Origin: Marinoscillum sp049115815
Lineage (GTDB): Bacteria > Bacteroidota > Bacteroidia > Cytophagales > Cyclobacteriaceae
Length of the DNA: 64,000 nt
Direction: 5' to 3'
Assembly: GCA_049115815.1 (NCBI GenBank)
Contig: JAGDZO010000006.1
Span: forward strand, 124,001-188,000
The position numbers were made by a program, and so were the translations under genes. The notes beneath the pieces are model-generated. The model saw nothing but the letters and a program-made list of their open reading frames with translations. It was not told the DNA's origin and made no database searches. Shown here one piece after another: positions 17,900-27,851 of the stretch. Each line of letters starts with the position of its first letter. Positions within the stretch are counted from its first letter, which is position 1.

Positions 17900-19567
17900 A
17901 TGGAAGATATTGTCAAAATTTCCCCTTCGAGAACTTCAATTTTGCTAATACTTGTATTACTCTCTTTGAATGTACAAGCACAAGACTATCCATTCAATCT
18001 GCCTGGTGCCGTTACGGCTACCTTGTCTGTTACCACTACTCAAAAGGAGGAGTTTAAGGATGAATTGCTAGGCTACAATATCGAATACTTTAAGACCAAT
18101 CAGGAAAAAGACTTTATTAGGAAGTTCAATCCCGTCAGCATTAGATTTCCATCTGGAGTTTGGTCTAATTTCTATGAATGGCAAACGGACGGTTATCAAA
18201 ATGATAGCTGGGATAATGGCTCTCACGAACCGGCTTTGGAAGTTTATGTGAGAAGTATAAAAGGACATATTAACGAGATCGCCTCATTGAGCAAGGAGAA
18301 AGAGGAGAAGGAAGGGAAAGGATTCAGTATGATGTGGACTTATTCGATGAATTTTGATGATGCAGAGAGTTGTGTGGCCAGAGCTAAAAAAGATATTGCC
18401 TTGGGTCTTGAGGTGAAAGACATTGAATTGGGCAATGAGCATTTTTGGAAAACTCAGCGATCAAACCAAACGGCAACTGAAGCTGATTTTTTGAATCGCG
18501 CAAGTTCTGTAGCTAATGCATTGCATAAGGAGTTTCCAGAGGTGAGAGTATCTATTCCTCTTGGATGGAGAAGAAATCAAGAGGCCTACAACAAAGCTAT
18601 TATTGGAGATAAGCAGTATTATGATGCTATCTCTTTACATCGCTATATGGGAGCAGATCCAGATGTCCCTGGAGAAAGTAATACCGCTTATAGCGCCATT
18701 CTCACGTCAAGATTAATTCTGGATGAAGATGCCAAATGGATAAGAAGCCATGCAGGAGAAAAACCGATTTGGCTTACAGAATGGGGAGTTTCAGCCAATA
18801 AGGATGTTGAGGTTAATTCAGCGGCCTGTTTAGGCATGGCAGACGTTTACTTGTATATGTCAGAGAATCAGGATATCTATGATAGGGCTAACTGGTTCAT
18901 TTTTAATAAAAATCTCAACCCGTTTGTGGTGGTAGAAAATAGGCGACCTGTTTATCCACTACAGAAGCGTGGTTATCTGATGGTTTATGAAATGTTGCAA
19001 GAGGTTTTCATGGGAGGTGAGATGCTTGAGTCGAGCATAGAAGCAACCCAACTCAAGACAGGTATGAATGCAGTGAACGCACGTATAGTAGAAAAGGATG
19101 GGGTGAAAAAGGTTATTGCCGTGAATCTGGCTAATAAGCCGGCCAGTTTAGCGCTGAGCATAGACGGGAAGGGTTATCGCCAATCATACACCCATCATGC
19201 GCTCGTTTTCGAAGAATTGGGCCCTGTGGCTAATATTGATATTGACGCTGATCCTAAAATCCTCGTGAAGGAAGGTGGTGGATCTATCAGTCTTCCGGCA
19301 CTCTCGGTTAGCATTATTGCTTTAAGCGAAGAAGGAGAAGAGTTTCCTATTCTTAGTTCAATGGACTCGTCTACACCGAGCGCTTATCCTAATCCTAGTA
19401 CCGATGGTGTTTTTTTCTTGTCAAAGCCAGATCGTTGGGATGTTTATTCATTTTCTGGCCAAAGACTGTTTTCCGGTCAGGGAGTAAAAGTCGATTTGTC
19501 GGCACATGACATTGGGATTTATGTCCTAAGAACGAAAACGAGTACACAAAAGCTGATTGTGAAGTAA
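17900..19567 (+). CDS. Clan GH-A glycoside hydrolase (GH39/GH51-like) with T9SS sorting domain
   Basis: The 555-residue protein has a signal peptide (LLILVLLSLNVQAQ), a TIM-barrel domain (about 50-370), a C-terminal beta-domain and a T9SS sorting domain at about 490-555 (AYPNPSTDGVFF). The likely acid/base is Glu180 in ELGNEHFW and the likely nucleophile is Glu294 in WLTEWGVS, the NE...TEW pattern of clan GH-A retaining enzymes. It resembles arabinofuranosidase/xylosidase-type families such as GH39 and GH51, but the exact family is uncertain. The gene is immediately followed by a sulfatase that also carries a T9SS domain, so the two probably act together outside the cell on a sulfated oligosaccharide. 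Confidence 0.65.
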   Translation: MEDIVKISPSRTSILLILVLLSLNVQAQDYPFNLPGAVTATLSVTTTQKEEFKDELLGYNIEYFKTNQEKDFIRKFNPVSIRFPSGVWSNFYEWQTDGYQNDSWDNGSHEPALEVYVRSIKGHINEIASLSKEKEEKEGKGFSMMWTYSMNFDDAESCVARAKKDIALGLEVKDIELGNEHFWKTQRSNQTATEADFLNRASSVANALHKEFPEVRVSIPLGWRRNQEAYNKAIIGDKQYYDAISLHRYMGADPDVPGESNTAYSAILTSRLILDEDAKWIRSHAGEKPIWLTEWGVSANKDVEVNSAACLGMADVYLYMSENQDIYDRANWFIFNKNLNPFVVVENRRPVYPLQKRGYLMVYEMLQEVFMGGEMLESSIEATQLKTGMNAVNARIVEKDGVKKVIAVNLANKPASLALSIDGKGYRQSYTHHALVFEELGPVANIDIDADPKILVKEGGGSISLPALSVSIIALSEEGEEFPILSSMDSSTPSAYPNPSTDGVFFLSKPDRWDVYSFSGQRLFSGQGVKVDLSAHDIGIYVLRTKTSTQKLIVK

Positions 19568-19569
19568 GT

Positions 19570-21294
19570 GTGTTGAAACAATCCACTGAAAATAGGGTCG
19601 AGAAATTTTATAGATCAAAAGCGTTCTTGTGGGCAGTGCTCATCGCGCTGTTCCCATTGAAGCTGGAAGCGCAGCAACCCAATGTACTGATCTTTATGGT
19701 TGATGACCTCAGAGATGAGTTGGGCTGCTATGGTAGTGAATTTGTTAAAAGTCCTAACATCGATAAGTTAGCCGATGAGGGGGTGAAGTTTAACAAGGCC
19801 TACGCTCAGCAAGCCATTTGTGCTCCCTCTCGCATGAGTATTCTTACAGGTCTCAGACCAGAATCTTTGGGGATTTTCGACATATTCACCCGTCTGGATC
19901 AAACCCATCCAGACATCATGACCATGCCGAGGTTGTATAAGGAAAATGGCTACAAGACGGTGAGCATTGGTAAGGTGTTCCATCATGGGAATGACTTCAA
20001 GAGTCAATGGTCAACTTATATTGGTAAAGAGGGCAATGCCTGGGCTGAGCCAGGGAATACAGAACTTAAGTCCTCGCATGATGCAGGTGCTGTAGCAGAT
20101 GAATTCTACAAGGATGGAAGGGTGGCTCGTGATGCCATTTCGGAGCTGAATAAACTACGAAACGACAAGTTTTTAATGGTCGTTGGTTTTAGTAAGCCTC
20201 ATTTGCCGTTTAATGCTCCAAAAAAATATTGGGACCTCTATGATCGGGAAGATATTCAGATTCCGCAGCAGGCCAGGCCTACCAATATGCCTAGCTGGTC
20301 TTTATCCAACTGGGGAGAGCTGAGAGGTTATGGAGACATTCCGCCAGAAGGAAATTTGGATGAAGCAAAGACGAAGGAGCTCATTCACGGATACTATGCT
20401 TGTGTAAGTTATGTGGATGCGCAGGTCGGTAAGGTCATGCAGCGTTTGGAAGAGTTGGATTTGAGGAAAAATACGATGGTGATTTTCATGAGTGACCATG
20501 GTTTTAAAATCGGGGAATACAGTGCGTGGTGCAAGCATTCGGTGGTGGAGATTGATTCCAAAGTTCCGCTCATCATTAGTCGGGAAACGGGATACCACTC
20601 AAGGAAATCTGGTGTAGAATCCGACGAAATGGTTGAAAATATTGATGTTTTTCCCACAATCATTCATGCTTCGCGTCTAACACCTCCTAATATGGACGGA
20701 AAGAGTCTTCTTGGGCTCGTAACAGAAACTGAGACGGATTATGTGTGGGAGGATAGTGTTTCTTATGGCCTTTATGCGCAAGGGCAGTTTCGAATGGGGC
20801 TAACCGTGACGGATGGAAAGTGGAGATATTCAGAATGGAGGCTGTTTGAAACGCAGGAAATCAAAGGTCGTGAACTTTACCTTCATGATCAGAGTCAGGT
20901 CGCCAAAGAAAATTTAGCAGGAAAGTCCGAGTACAGTGGAATTCAGGATACCTTAAAACAGCTTCTTGACCTAAGGTTTCCGGAAGGTGGGCCATCTTTT
21001 AAAATTGTTCCCACGGTTGGTGACAATTCAGGGACACCCGGCACTTTGTTCCCAGATTTAGATGTTGTATTGTCTTCAAACCCACAGCAGCATCAAATCG
21101 CTGATCTTAAGGTCTATCCCAACCCAAGTGAGAGTGGCGTTTTCTACCTTTCCCATGAGCAGGAATGGGAAGTGATTAGTATAGCTGGGAAACAGGTTTT
21201 ATCCGGAATGGGTAATATGGTTGACTTGTCGGGTTCACAGAAAGGCGTGTACTTGCTTAGAACTAGCGAAGGTGCTCAAAGACTTGTTTTTTGA
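19570..21294 (+). CDS. S1 sulfatase (iduronate-2-sulfatase-like) with T9SS sorting domain
   Basis: The 574-residue protein has the sulfatase entry VLIFMVDDLRDELGCYG, a maturation motif CAPSR with Cys84 to be converted to formylglycine, and the metal/catalytic segment MSDHGFKIGEY. Residues about 503-574 form a T9SS sorting domain (VYPNPSESGVFYL). It resembles iduronate-2-sulfatase-like subfamilies such as S1_7. There is no ATG before the signal peptide (FLWAVLIALFPLKLEAQ), so translation must begin at GTG 19570 or TTG 19573, two to five bases after the previous stop. Tight linkage to the upstream GH39/51-like gene suggests a two-gene operon. Confidence 0.87.
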   Translation: MLKQSTENRVEKFYRSKAFLWAVLIALFPLKLEAQQPNVLIFMVDDLRDELGCYGSEFVKSPNIDKLADEGVKFNKAYAQQAICAPSRMSILTGLRPESLGIFDIFTRLDQTHPDIMTMPRLYKENGYKTVSIGKVFHHGNDFKSQWSTYIGKEGNAWAEPGNTELKSSHDAGAVADEFYKDGRVARDAISELNKLRNDKFLMVVGFSKPHLPFNAPKKYWDLYDREDIQIPQQARPTNMPSWSLSNWGELRGYGDIPPEGNLDEAKTKELIHGYYACVSYVDAQVGKVMQRLEELDLRKNTMVIFMSDHGFKIGEYSAWCKHSVVEIDSKVPLIISRETGYHSRKSGVESDEMVENIDVFPTIIHASRLTPPNMDGKSLLGLVTETETDYVWEDSVSYGLYAQGQFRMGLTVTDGKWRYSEWRLFETQEIKGRELYLHDQSQVAKENLAGKSEYSGIQDTLKQLLDLRFPEGGPSFKIVPTVGDNSGTPGTLFPDLDVVLSSNPQQHQIADLKVYPNPSESGVFYLSHEQEWEVISIAGKQVLSGMGNMVDLSGSQKGVYLLRTSEGAQRLVF

Positions 21295-21408
21295 TTGATC
21301 AATGCTCTTTTAACGGTAACAGTATCCCTTTTGGTCGCAAATACACGGCGATCTAAATAGACTCTACCATTTCCAATGAAAGCAAGATTGTAATGCGTCA
21401 GTATGAGA

Positions 21409-22422
21409 TCAATTAGCTGCCAGTTCCACTACTCGGTCCCAAATCTCTTGATTTACTTTCATGCCATTTTTAGTATTTGATATTTTATTAGCGAACGAGC
21501 GTTCACCAGGGTAATGAGTCTTTTCCCCGGTTTTCGTCGGTGTTACATCATGTGTATAATTGATGATATCCTCTATTAGCCTTTCTTGCAGATTCTGATC
21601 AGCAAATTTCTTTGGACTTATGCATAGATACACTTGCGATACACCGCTTTCATATTTATCCTTACTTAGCTCGGAAGTTGACCTTCCGGCCGATAGAACC
21701 GTAGCAAGCATATCTAGAATCATGGATAGGGCAGAACCTTTCCAGAAACCTATTGGTAATCCGCTTTTTGAGTCAAGGATTTTCTCCGGATCTTTTGATA
21801 AGTTATGATCTTCATCCCACCCTCCGTCATAAGGCAATTGTTCACCTCTCAGTTTGTATTCGTTGATTTTTCCAAACGCAAATTGGGACATAGCCATATC
21901 AAGAACTATGTGACCTTCCTTTCTTGGTATAGATATGACCAATGGGTTATTACCTAATCGAGTCTCTTTGCCACCCCAAGCTGGCATATTGGGCTCCGTA
22001 TTAGTAAAGAGGATGGAAATACAGCCACGTTCTGCAGCCATCCAACCATAATACCCGCCTCGCATCCAGTGATTCGTGTTTCGCAGTGCGACCAAACCCA
22101 TGCCGTTTTCGCAAGCCAATTCTATAGATCTATTGGTGCATTTTATGGCATTGATTACACCAGGCCCTAAGTTGCCATCCCACCTTTCCAAATTCCCAAA
22201 AGATTCAATGTTCTCTGCCTCGTTTAGTTTATTGACAAGGCCCCGTTTGAGTTGATCTATGAAAAAGGGAACCCGATTGATTCCATGAGAATTAATTCCG
22301 TGGAGCGTGTTTTCTGTATGAACAGCTGCCAAGAGTTTAGCTTTATCTTCTGTGAAACTATATTTCAAGAATAACCTTTCGAGAAGGTCTTTCATTTCAT
22401 GCGCTTTTACAATCTTTATCAT
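21409..22422 (-). CDS. YiaK-like NAD(P)-dependent dehydrogenase (malate/L-lactate dehydrogenase family)
   Basis: Starting at 22422 gives 337 residues (MIKIVKAHEMKDLL); an upstream ATG at 22470 adds a hydrophobic stretch that other members lack. The protein has the hallmarks of the type-2 malate/lactate dehydrogenase family: HGINSHGINR, NTNHWMRGGYYGW, NTEPNMPAWGG and GNNPLVISIP. It is closest in motif pattern to 2,3-diketo-L-gulonate reductase (YiaK). It should be a cytoplasmic enzyme reducing a keto-acid or sugar acid with NAD(P)H. It is the only minus-strand gene between 1 and 29 kb and has no visible operon partner. A role in breaking down uronic acid products is plausible but inferred. Confidence 0.82.
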   Translation of the reverse strand: MIKIVKAHEMKDLLERLFLKYSFTEDKAKLLAAVHTENTLHGINSHGINRVPFFIDQLKRGLVNKLNEAENIESFGNLERWDGNLGPGVINAIKCTNRSIELACENGMGLVALRNTNHWMRGGYYGWMAAERGCISILFTNTEPNMPAWGGKETRLGNNPLVISIPRKEGHIVLDMAMSQFAFGKINEYKLRGEQLPYDGGWDEDHNLSKDPEKILDSKSGLPIGFWKGSALSMILDMLATVLSAGRSTSELSKDKYESGVSQVYLCISPKKFADQNLQERLIEDIINYTHDVTPTKTGEKTHYPGERSFANKISNTKNGMKVNQEIWDRVVELAAN

Positions 22423-22616
22423 AATGGTCAAAATAGCTATAAACGCCATTCTTATGTGAAAGATTTTCAATTTTCAATCTGCTTGGTTGTATTGATGTTG
22501 GGACTAAATTGATATTGTTATCACTTTGGCAGTGCCAACGAGATGACTAAGCATATCTTGGCTCAATGGGTGCTTTTGTTCGTTATTACAAATGATGGGA
22601 AGTCGAGATGGCTAAA

Positions 22617-22646
22617 TTGTCCTAAATGCGAGTAAATTGTTCTATA
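22617..22646 (+). promoter_or_regulatory. Paired operator-like site, 20 bp spacing
   Basis: Two related half-sites, TTGTCCTAAA at 22617 and TTGTTCTATA at 22637, each preceded by TAAA, are repeated 20 bp apart, 112 bp before the GH106 start codon. They resemble the TTGGACTATT-type pairs elsewhere, but the spacing is one base shorter and the match is weaker. Confidence 0.4.
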
Positions 22647-22757
22647 AGGAATTGGCATCTGCTGTAAGGTCTTATTCATCTTGTTAGATTGCCTCACCAG
22701 AGATATTTGAAGAAGTCAAAATCAAAGATCTATTAACTCAAATTCCATCCTTCGCCT

Positions 22758-25700
22758 ATGAATATAGTCCAGAATCAGGCAAGCCGTTTTAGCTCCTTTT
22801 TGATTTCAAAGATCTTGCTGCTTGCCCTGATAATATTCGGAAACACAGGTTGTAATACTTCAAATCAATATGACCTGATGCGGTCGGGCTTCACTAGCCC
22901 AAAAGAAGACAATACATTGTGGTGTTACTGGTATTGGATCAATGACGATATATCGAAAGAGGGCATCACCAAGGATTTAGAAGCCATGAAAAAAGCAGGT
23001 ATTGGTGGAGCCTTAATTGGTAACATCAATCCAGCTCAGGAAGATGGGAAAGTGCCGATGCTAAGTGAAGACTGGTGGTCGCACATGGTGCATGCAGTGG
23101 AGGAAGGAAATCGTATAGGTGTAGAAATTGGGATTTTTAATTGCCCAGGATGGAGCCAAAGTGGAGGGCCTTGGGTAGATGCTACCAAAGCGATGAGATA
23201 CTTAACGTACAGTGAAACGAAGTTTTCAGGAGGGCAAATCATCAACGTTCAGTTGAAGAAACCTCAAAAGGAATTTCAGGATACACATACATTGGCTTTC
23301 AAATCGTTGAAAGCTGAACAAAGAAATACGCAATTTATTCCGACCAAAGTCACTGCCAATTGGGAGGATGTAGAAGTGAAGTTATTAACAGACGGTGATC
23401 TCGAATCGGACACCAATTTCGAACCTGTAGCGAGTGAAACTTTAGAAATCACTTTTGAATTAGCGGAAGCTATAGAGGCTCAATCCATTTCTATTGTACC
23501 TAGTCAGGCTTTCAAATGCCAAATGGAACTGTCAGCGGTAATAGATGGAAAAGAAGTGGTACTAAAGACTTTTGAATTTGATCGCTTCAGAATGGCTAAC
23601 AATATTGGCCCCATAAAAAAAGGGGCAGTTGCCACGGTATTCCCTGGAACAAGAGCCAATATGTTTAAACTGAAATGTTCCAATTTCCGCATGTTCAGAA
23701 GGGGTGGGGGATACGGTTTTGCTGAGATCATCATTTCTGAAGCTCCCGTATTGGATAAATACATCGAAAAACAATTAGGTAAAATGCATCCCACGCCCAA
23801 ACCTGAATGGGATACCTATATTTTTAGTCAGCAAGCAGAATTGCACGATGAAGAACCCAGATTAAACCCAAATGAGGTCATTGATATAAGTGATAAGGTT
23901 GATGAAAAGGGGAATTTGGTTTGGGATGCTCCGCAAGGAGAATGGACGATTATGCGCATGGGAATGTCTCCTACAGGTACTAAAAACTCTCCGGCAGCAC
24001 CGCAAGGGGTTGGATACGAAATAGATAAAATGAACGGCGAATTGGTGCAATACCACTTCGACAACTTCGTAGGGGAGCTTTTGAAGCGCATCCCGGAAGA
24101 AAGTAAATCTTCTTTGAAATATGTGGTAGCAGATAGCTATGAGATGGGTTCTCAAAACTGGACGGACAATTATGAGGTCAAGTTTCAGGAGAAATTTGGG
24201 TACGATCCTGTAAAGTACTTACCTGTGCTTTCGGGCAGAATTGTGGGAAGTGTGGAAGAATCAGAACGATTCCTATGGGATCTTCGCCGGACGATCGCCG
24301 ATGATGTGGCTTACGAATATGTTGGCGCCTTGAGGAAAGCAAGCAATGAGCATAACCTTCAGACATGGTTGGAAAACTACGGACACTGGGGTTTTCCGGG
24401 AGAGTTTATGATGTATGGAGGACAGTCTGATTTGATAGCAGGGGAATTTTGGAATGAAGGGACATTGGGAAATATTGAATGCAAGGCTTCCTCTTCCACC
24501 GCGCATACCTATGGCAAACCAAGGGTTTCAGCCGAAGCATTTACTTCATCTCGTAGGGCTTATCTTCGACATCCTGCCATGCTCAAGAAGCGTGGGGACT
24601 GGTCCCTGACCGAGGGGATCAATCACTTCGTTTTGCACCTGTACATACAGCAGCCAGATGATGACAGAAAGCCAGGCATGAATGCTTGGTTTGGCACAGA
24701 GTTTAACCGTCACAACACTTGGTTTAGCCAGGCGGATACGTATTTTGATTACCTCAGAAGATGCCAGCATCTATTGCAACAGGGAACCTACGTGGCGGAT
24801 GTATGCTACTTCATTGGCGAGGATGCACCCATTATGACGGGAGGGAGAATCCCCGAAATTCCAAAAGGATATTCATATGACTATATCAACGCTGAAGTCA
24901 TCATGGATCGATTGTCGGTACAGGATGGACGCTTTGTATTGCCCGATGGCATGTCGTACAAAGTGATGGTGTTGCCACCGTTCAGGACCATGCGTCCGGA
25001 ATTACTGGAAAAAATTGTCTCCCTGGTGGAGAAGGGAGGTGTTGTTTTGGGGCCAAAACCAGAGAAGTCTCCAAGTCTGGAAGATTATCCTAATTGTGAC
25101 CAGCGTGTGAAATCGCTTGCGGATCAACTATGGAGCGGCAGTTATGCCAACGGAAAAATGTCCGCATCACACGGGTCCGGAAAAATCTTGGATGGATGGG
25201 AGTTAGCTGACGTGTTTTCTGAGATTGGTTTGGTCAAAGATTTTACTGTTATGAATGATAGCAGCATCCTATGGACCCATCGTCGCACTGCTGAATTAGA
25301 TATTTACTTTATCACCAATCAGACGGATGAATCAATCAAAATAGCTCCTGAATTCAGAGTGGAGAAGTCATTGAAGCCCCAATTGTGGGATGCGATTAGT
25401 GGAGCCGTACGTCCACTGCCAGCATATGAAATTACCTCTACCGGAATAAAAGTACCTCTGGCAATGGAAGCAGCACAAAGCTGGTTTGTGGTGTTTACGG
25501 ATGAGAATCTAAAAGCGGGACAGACATCCAATTTTCCAGACTATCAGAAACTAGTAGCACTGGATGGACCATATCTAGTGGATTTCGAAAACAAAGATAT
25601 TGCTCCTGAAGAAATGGTGGTTTTGGATGAATTGATGGATTGGTCAAAATCGAGTGATGAGCAAATCAAGCATTATTCCGGGACGGCTACTTACACGAAA

Positions 25701-26033
25701 ACATTTGAAGTATCGTCCTTTCCGAAAGATCAGGAAATCTATCTCAACTTAGGCGAGGTGGCTGTCATGGCTAAAGTGAAACTTAATGGCCAAGATGTCG
25801 GAGGTGTTTGGATGGCACCTTATAGACTGAATATTACTGATGCTATTCAAGAAGGAGAGAATGAACTGGAAATAGAAGTCGTTAATCTTTGGAGAAACCA
25901 ATTGATCAAGGATAAATCGAGACCGGAAGACGAGAAATACACTTGGTTGGTAACTGACGATATTAAGCCCGAATCAAAACTACAGTTGTCAGGATTGATA
26001 GGGCCGGTGGAAATAGAGACGGTAACCTATTAA
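22758..26033 (+). CDS. GH106 alpha-L-rhamnosidase lipoprotein
   Basis: The 1091-residue protein is typical in length for GH106. It starts with a lipoprotein signal (NTGC, Cys32). An N-terminal barrel carries the family signature FNCPGWSQSGGPWV near residue 127 and WCYWYWINDDI near 55. A middle beta-rich part and a C-terminal GH2-like sugar-binding domain (about 960-1090) complete it. GH106 enzymes hydrolyse terminal alpha-L-rhamnose, the main sugar of ulvan. Its C-terminal domain matches the fragment at 3-437, so the window holds at least two GH106 genes. It is followed after 11 bp by a lipoprotein sulfatase, which suggests desulfation and rhamnose removal are coupled. Confidence 0.88.
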   Translation: MNIVQNQASRFSSFLISKILLLALIIFGNTGCNTSNQYDLMRSGFTSPKEDNTLWCYWYWINDDISKEGITKDLEAMKKAGIGGALIGNINPAQEDGKVPMLSEDWWSHMVHAVEEGNRIGVEIGIFNCPGWSQSGGPWVDATKAMRYLTYSETKFSGGQIINVQLKKPQKEFQDTHTLAFKSLKAEQRNTQFIPTKVTANWEDVEVKLLTDGDLESDTNFEPVASETLEITFELAEAIEAQSISIVPSQAFKCQMELSAVIDGKEVVLKTFEFDRFRMANNIGPIKKGAVATVFPGTRANMFKLKCSNFRMFRRGGGYGFAEIIISEAPVLDKYIEKQLGKMHPTPKPEWDTYIFSQQAELHDEEPRLNPNEVIDISDKVDEKGNLVWDAPQGEWTIMRMGMSPTGTKNSPAAPQGVGYEIDKMNGELVQYHFDNFVGELLKRIPEESKSSLKYVVADSYEMGSQNWTDNYEVKFQEKFGYDPVKYLPVLSGRIVGSVEESERFLWDLRRTIADDVAYEYVGALRKASNEHNLQTWLENYGHWGFPGEFMMYGGQSDLIAGEFWNEGTLGNIECKASSSTAHTYGKPRVSAEAFTSSRRAYLRHPAMLKKRGDWSLTEGINHFVLHLYIQQPDDDRKPGMNAWFGTEFNRHNTWFSQADTYFDYLRRCQHLLQQGTYVADVCYFIGEDAPIMTGGRIPEIPKGYSYDYINAEVIMDRLSVQDGRFVLPDGMSYKVMVLPPFRTMRPELLEKIVSLVEKGGVVLGPKPEKSPSLEDYPNCDQRVKSLADQLWSGSYANGKMSASHGSGKILDGWELADVFSEIGLVKDFTVMNDSSILWTHRRTAELDIYFITNQTDESIKIAPEFRVEKSLKPQLWDAISGAVRPLPAYEITSTGIKVPLAMEAAQSWFVVFTDENLKAGQTSNFPDYQKLVALDGPYLVDFENKDIAPEEMVVLDELMDWSKSSDEQIKHYSGTATYTKTFEVSSFPKDQEIYLNLGEVAVMAKVKLNGQDVGGVWMAPYRLNITDAIQEGENELEIEVVNLWRNQLIKDKSRPEDEKYTWLVTDDIKPESKLQLSGLIGPVEIETVTY

Positions 26034-26044
26034 AAGCGATCATT

Positions 26045-27475
26045 ATGAATATAGAAAAACACTTAGCATTTTTTTGTGCTGTTTTGTCTTTACTGATGTC
26101 ATCATCTTGTAAAGAAACACAAGAAGCTCAAAAACCCAACGTACTACTCATTTGTGTGGATGACCTTCGCCCTGAATTGAAGAGCTTTGGTGCAGACTAC
26201 ATTAGCTCACCCAATATTGACGAATTAGCCGCAAAGGGAGTGAAGTTTCAGCAACATTTTGTAAATGCTCCAAGTTGCGGCCCCTCTCGCTATACTTTAT
26301 TGACAGGCCAGTACGGGCCGGCAGGAAACAACGCACTTTTTCGTAGAGCCAATAAAATAAACGAAGGCACGGAAGAAGTATCGCAAAGTATGCCTGAGTG
26401 GTTCAAAACACATGGGTATACCACCGTTTCTGTTGGGAAAGTATCTCATCATCCCGGAGGAAGAGGTGGTAAGAATTGGGATGATAGTACAAAAATAGAA
26501 ATGCCAAATGCGTGGGATAGACATCTTATGCCAGTTGCGGAATGGCAACATCCACGTGGCATGATGCATGGGCTGGCTAACGGAGAAATTCGCATAACAA
26601 GAGGTGATATGGACGTTTTTCAGACGGTGGAGGGAGATGACAACATTTATCCAGATGGAGCAATTGCGGATGAAGCCTTAAAGCAACTGCGCGAACTGTC
26701 TAGCAATAATGAAAAACCATTTTTTCTTGCCGTTGGAATTATTAAACCTCACTTGCCTTTTGGTGCACCTAAAACTTATTACGACAGATATGAGGATGTT
26801 AAACTGCCATCCATAGAGCATCCCAAAAAACCAAAAGGAAAAACCACCTGGCATGGCTCTGGTGAATTTATGGGATACAACCGCTGGGGTAAAAACCCAA
26901 ACAAGGATTCGGTTTTTGCAGCTGATGTACGCCGACATTATGCCGCATGTGTGAGTTATGCAGATGCACAGGTAGGCAAAGTTCTGTCGGAATTAAAAAG
27001 AACTGGGGCGGATAAAAACACTATTGTGGTACTCTGGGGTGATCATGGATGGCATTTAGGAGAACACGCCATTTGGGGTAAGCATAGTTTATTCGAGGAA
27101 TCGCTGCATGCTCCTTTAATTATTCACTACCCTGGCATGAAGCATCGAGGTGCTAGTACAGACGCAATTGTGGAGACACTGGATATCTTTCCGACCTTAT
27201 GTGAGTTAACAGGAATTGAAGTTCCTACTTATACTCACGGGGCATCATTGAAAGACATATTAGTGAATCCAGACACCTCTGGACATACTGCCATAGCATA
27301 CACAGCTAAAGCCTCCTCCATCAGAACGTCTACGCATAGGATGACTCTGCATAAGGATGGATTTGTTGAACTATATGATCATAACTCTACAGATAAGGAA
27401 ACCATGAATGTAGCTGACGAATACCCTGCATTGGTTGAGGAGCTAAAGAAAGAGCTAAAAATGAGATTGAATTAG
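26045..27475 (+). CDS. S1 sulfatase lipoprotein (iduronate-2-sulfatase-like)
   Basis: This 476-residue sulfatase has a lipoprotein signal (MSSSC, Cys22). The entry motif VLLICVDDLRPEL is followed by the maturation motif CGPSR (Cys78, to be formylglycine) and LTG. Later family segments are IIKPHLPFGAPK and LWGDHGWHLGEHAIWGKHS. The pattern matches iduronate-2-sulfatase-like subfamily S1_7. It lacks a T9SS domain, unlike the sulfatase at 19570, so it likely acts at a membrane rather than free outside the cell. It forms a two-gene unit with the GH106 rhamnosidase 11 bp upstream. Confidence 0.9.
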   Translation: MNIEKHLAFFCAVLSLLMSSSCKETQEAQKPNVLLICVDDLRPELKSFGADYISSPNIDELAAKGVKFQQHFVNAPSCGPSRYTLLTGQYGPAGNNALFRRANKINEGTEEVSQSMPEWFKTHGYTTVSVGKVSHHPGGRGGKNWDDSTKIEMPNAWDRHLMPVAEWQHPRGMMHGLANGEIRITRGDMDVFQTVEGDDNIYPDGAIADEALKQLRELSSNNEKPFFLAVGIIKPHLPFGAPKTYYDRYEDVKLPSIEHPKKPKGKTTWHGSGEFMGYNRWGKNPNKDSVFAADVRRHYAACVSYADAQVGKVLSELKRTGADKNTIVVLWGDHGWHLGEHAIWGKHSLFEESLHAPLIIHYPGMKHRGASTDAIVETLDIFPTLCELTGIEVPTYTHGASLKDILVNPDTSGHTAIAYTAKASSIRTSTHRMTLHKDGFVELYDHNSTDKETMNVADEYPALVEELKKELKMRLN

Positions 27476-27508
27476 ATTTATCAATCATTAAAAATTACTC
27501 CTGACCGA

Positions 27509-27559
27509 GCTCGATCGCGATTGCATTACGATCTACCTAGTTTAAGATTATTCTACCAC
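27509..27559 (+). repeat. 51 bp dispersed repeat, copy 1
   Basis: The 51 bp from GCTCGATCGC to TTCTACCAC align without gaps to 29653-29703, with about 43 identical positions by hand count. The first 26 or so bases also match the REP-like element at 15191. The two direct copies flank the PL28-like gene and the PepSY-like gene. Confidence 0.6.
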
Positions 27560-27691
27560 GATTCACTAAAAAATGGTTTGACGAATAGCATTGTTTTATT
27601 GTGAGATTCTCGGTTTTGTAGTTTCGATCGAACCAGAGAAACTAATTGCCGGCTAGAAATAAAAATTTCACTTTCACCTTCAATTATAGCA

Positions 27692-27722
27692 TTGTACTAT
27701 TACACCTTTTTATTAGACTATT
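27692..27722 (+). promoter_or_regulatory. Paired TTGGACTATT-type operator, 21 bp spacing
   Basis: Half-sites TTGTACTATT at 27692 and TTAGACTATT at 27713 start 21 bp apart and share a perfect ACTATT core. They lie 130 bp before the start of the PL28-like lyase gene, in the same arrangement as the sites at 15485, 32814 and 46511. Confidence 0.5.
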
Positions 27723-27851
27723 TACATTGCTGGTTACCTCATTTTCGTGGTTAAAGAACATTTAGTTACTCCTTAAGGTTTATCCAATAAGGTTAGGACT
27801 AAGAAAAAAGTGGTCACTGTACCTATTATTGAAAAGAAGAATAACAACCAG

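Larger units (their letters stand above)
27476..27851. other. Non-coding region with dispersed repeat and operator
   Basis: No gene is seen in these 376 bp. It holds one copy of a 51 bp dispersed repeat (27509-27559) and a paired operator-like site at 27692-27722. The rest is AT-rich and otherwise featureless. Confidence 0.6.

Noticed and set aside
22480..22530. Further paired operator between the dehydrogenase and GH106 genes
   Set aside because: TTGGTTGTAT and TGGGACTAAA are present, but their spacing is 15-16 bp and does not fit the 20-21 bp pattern.
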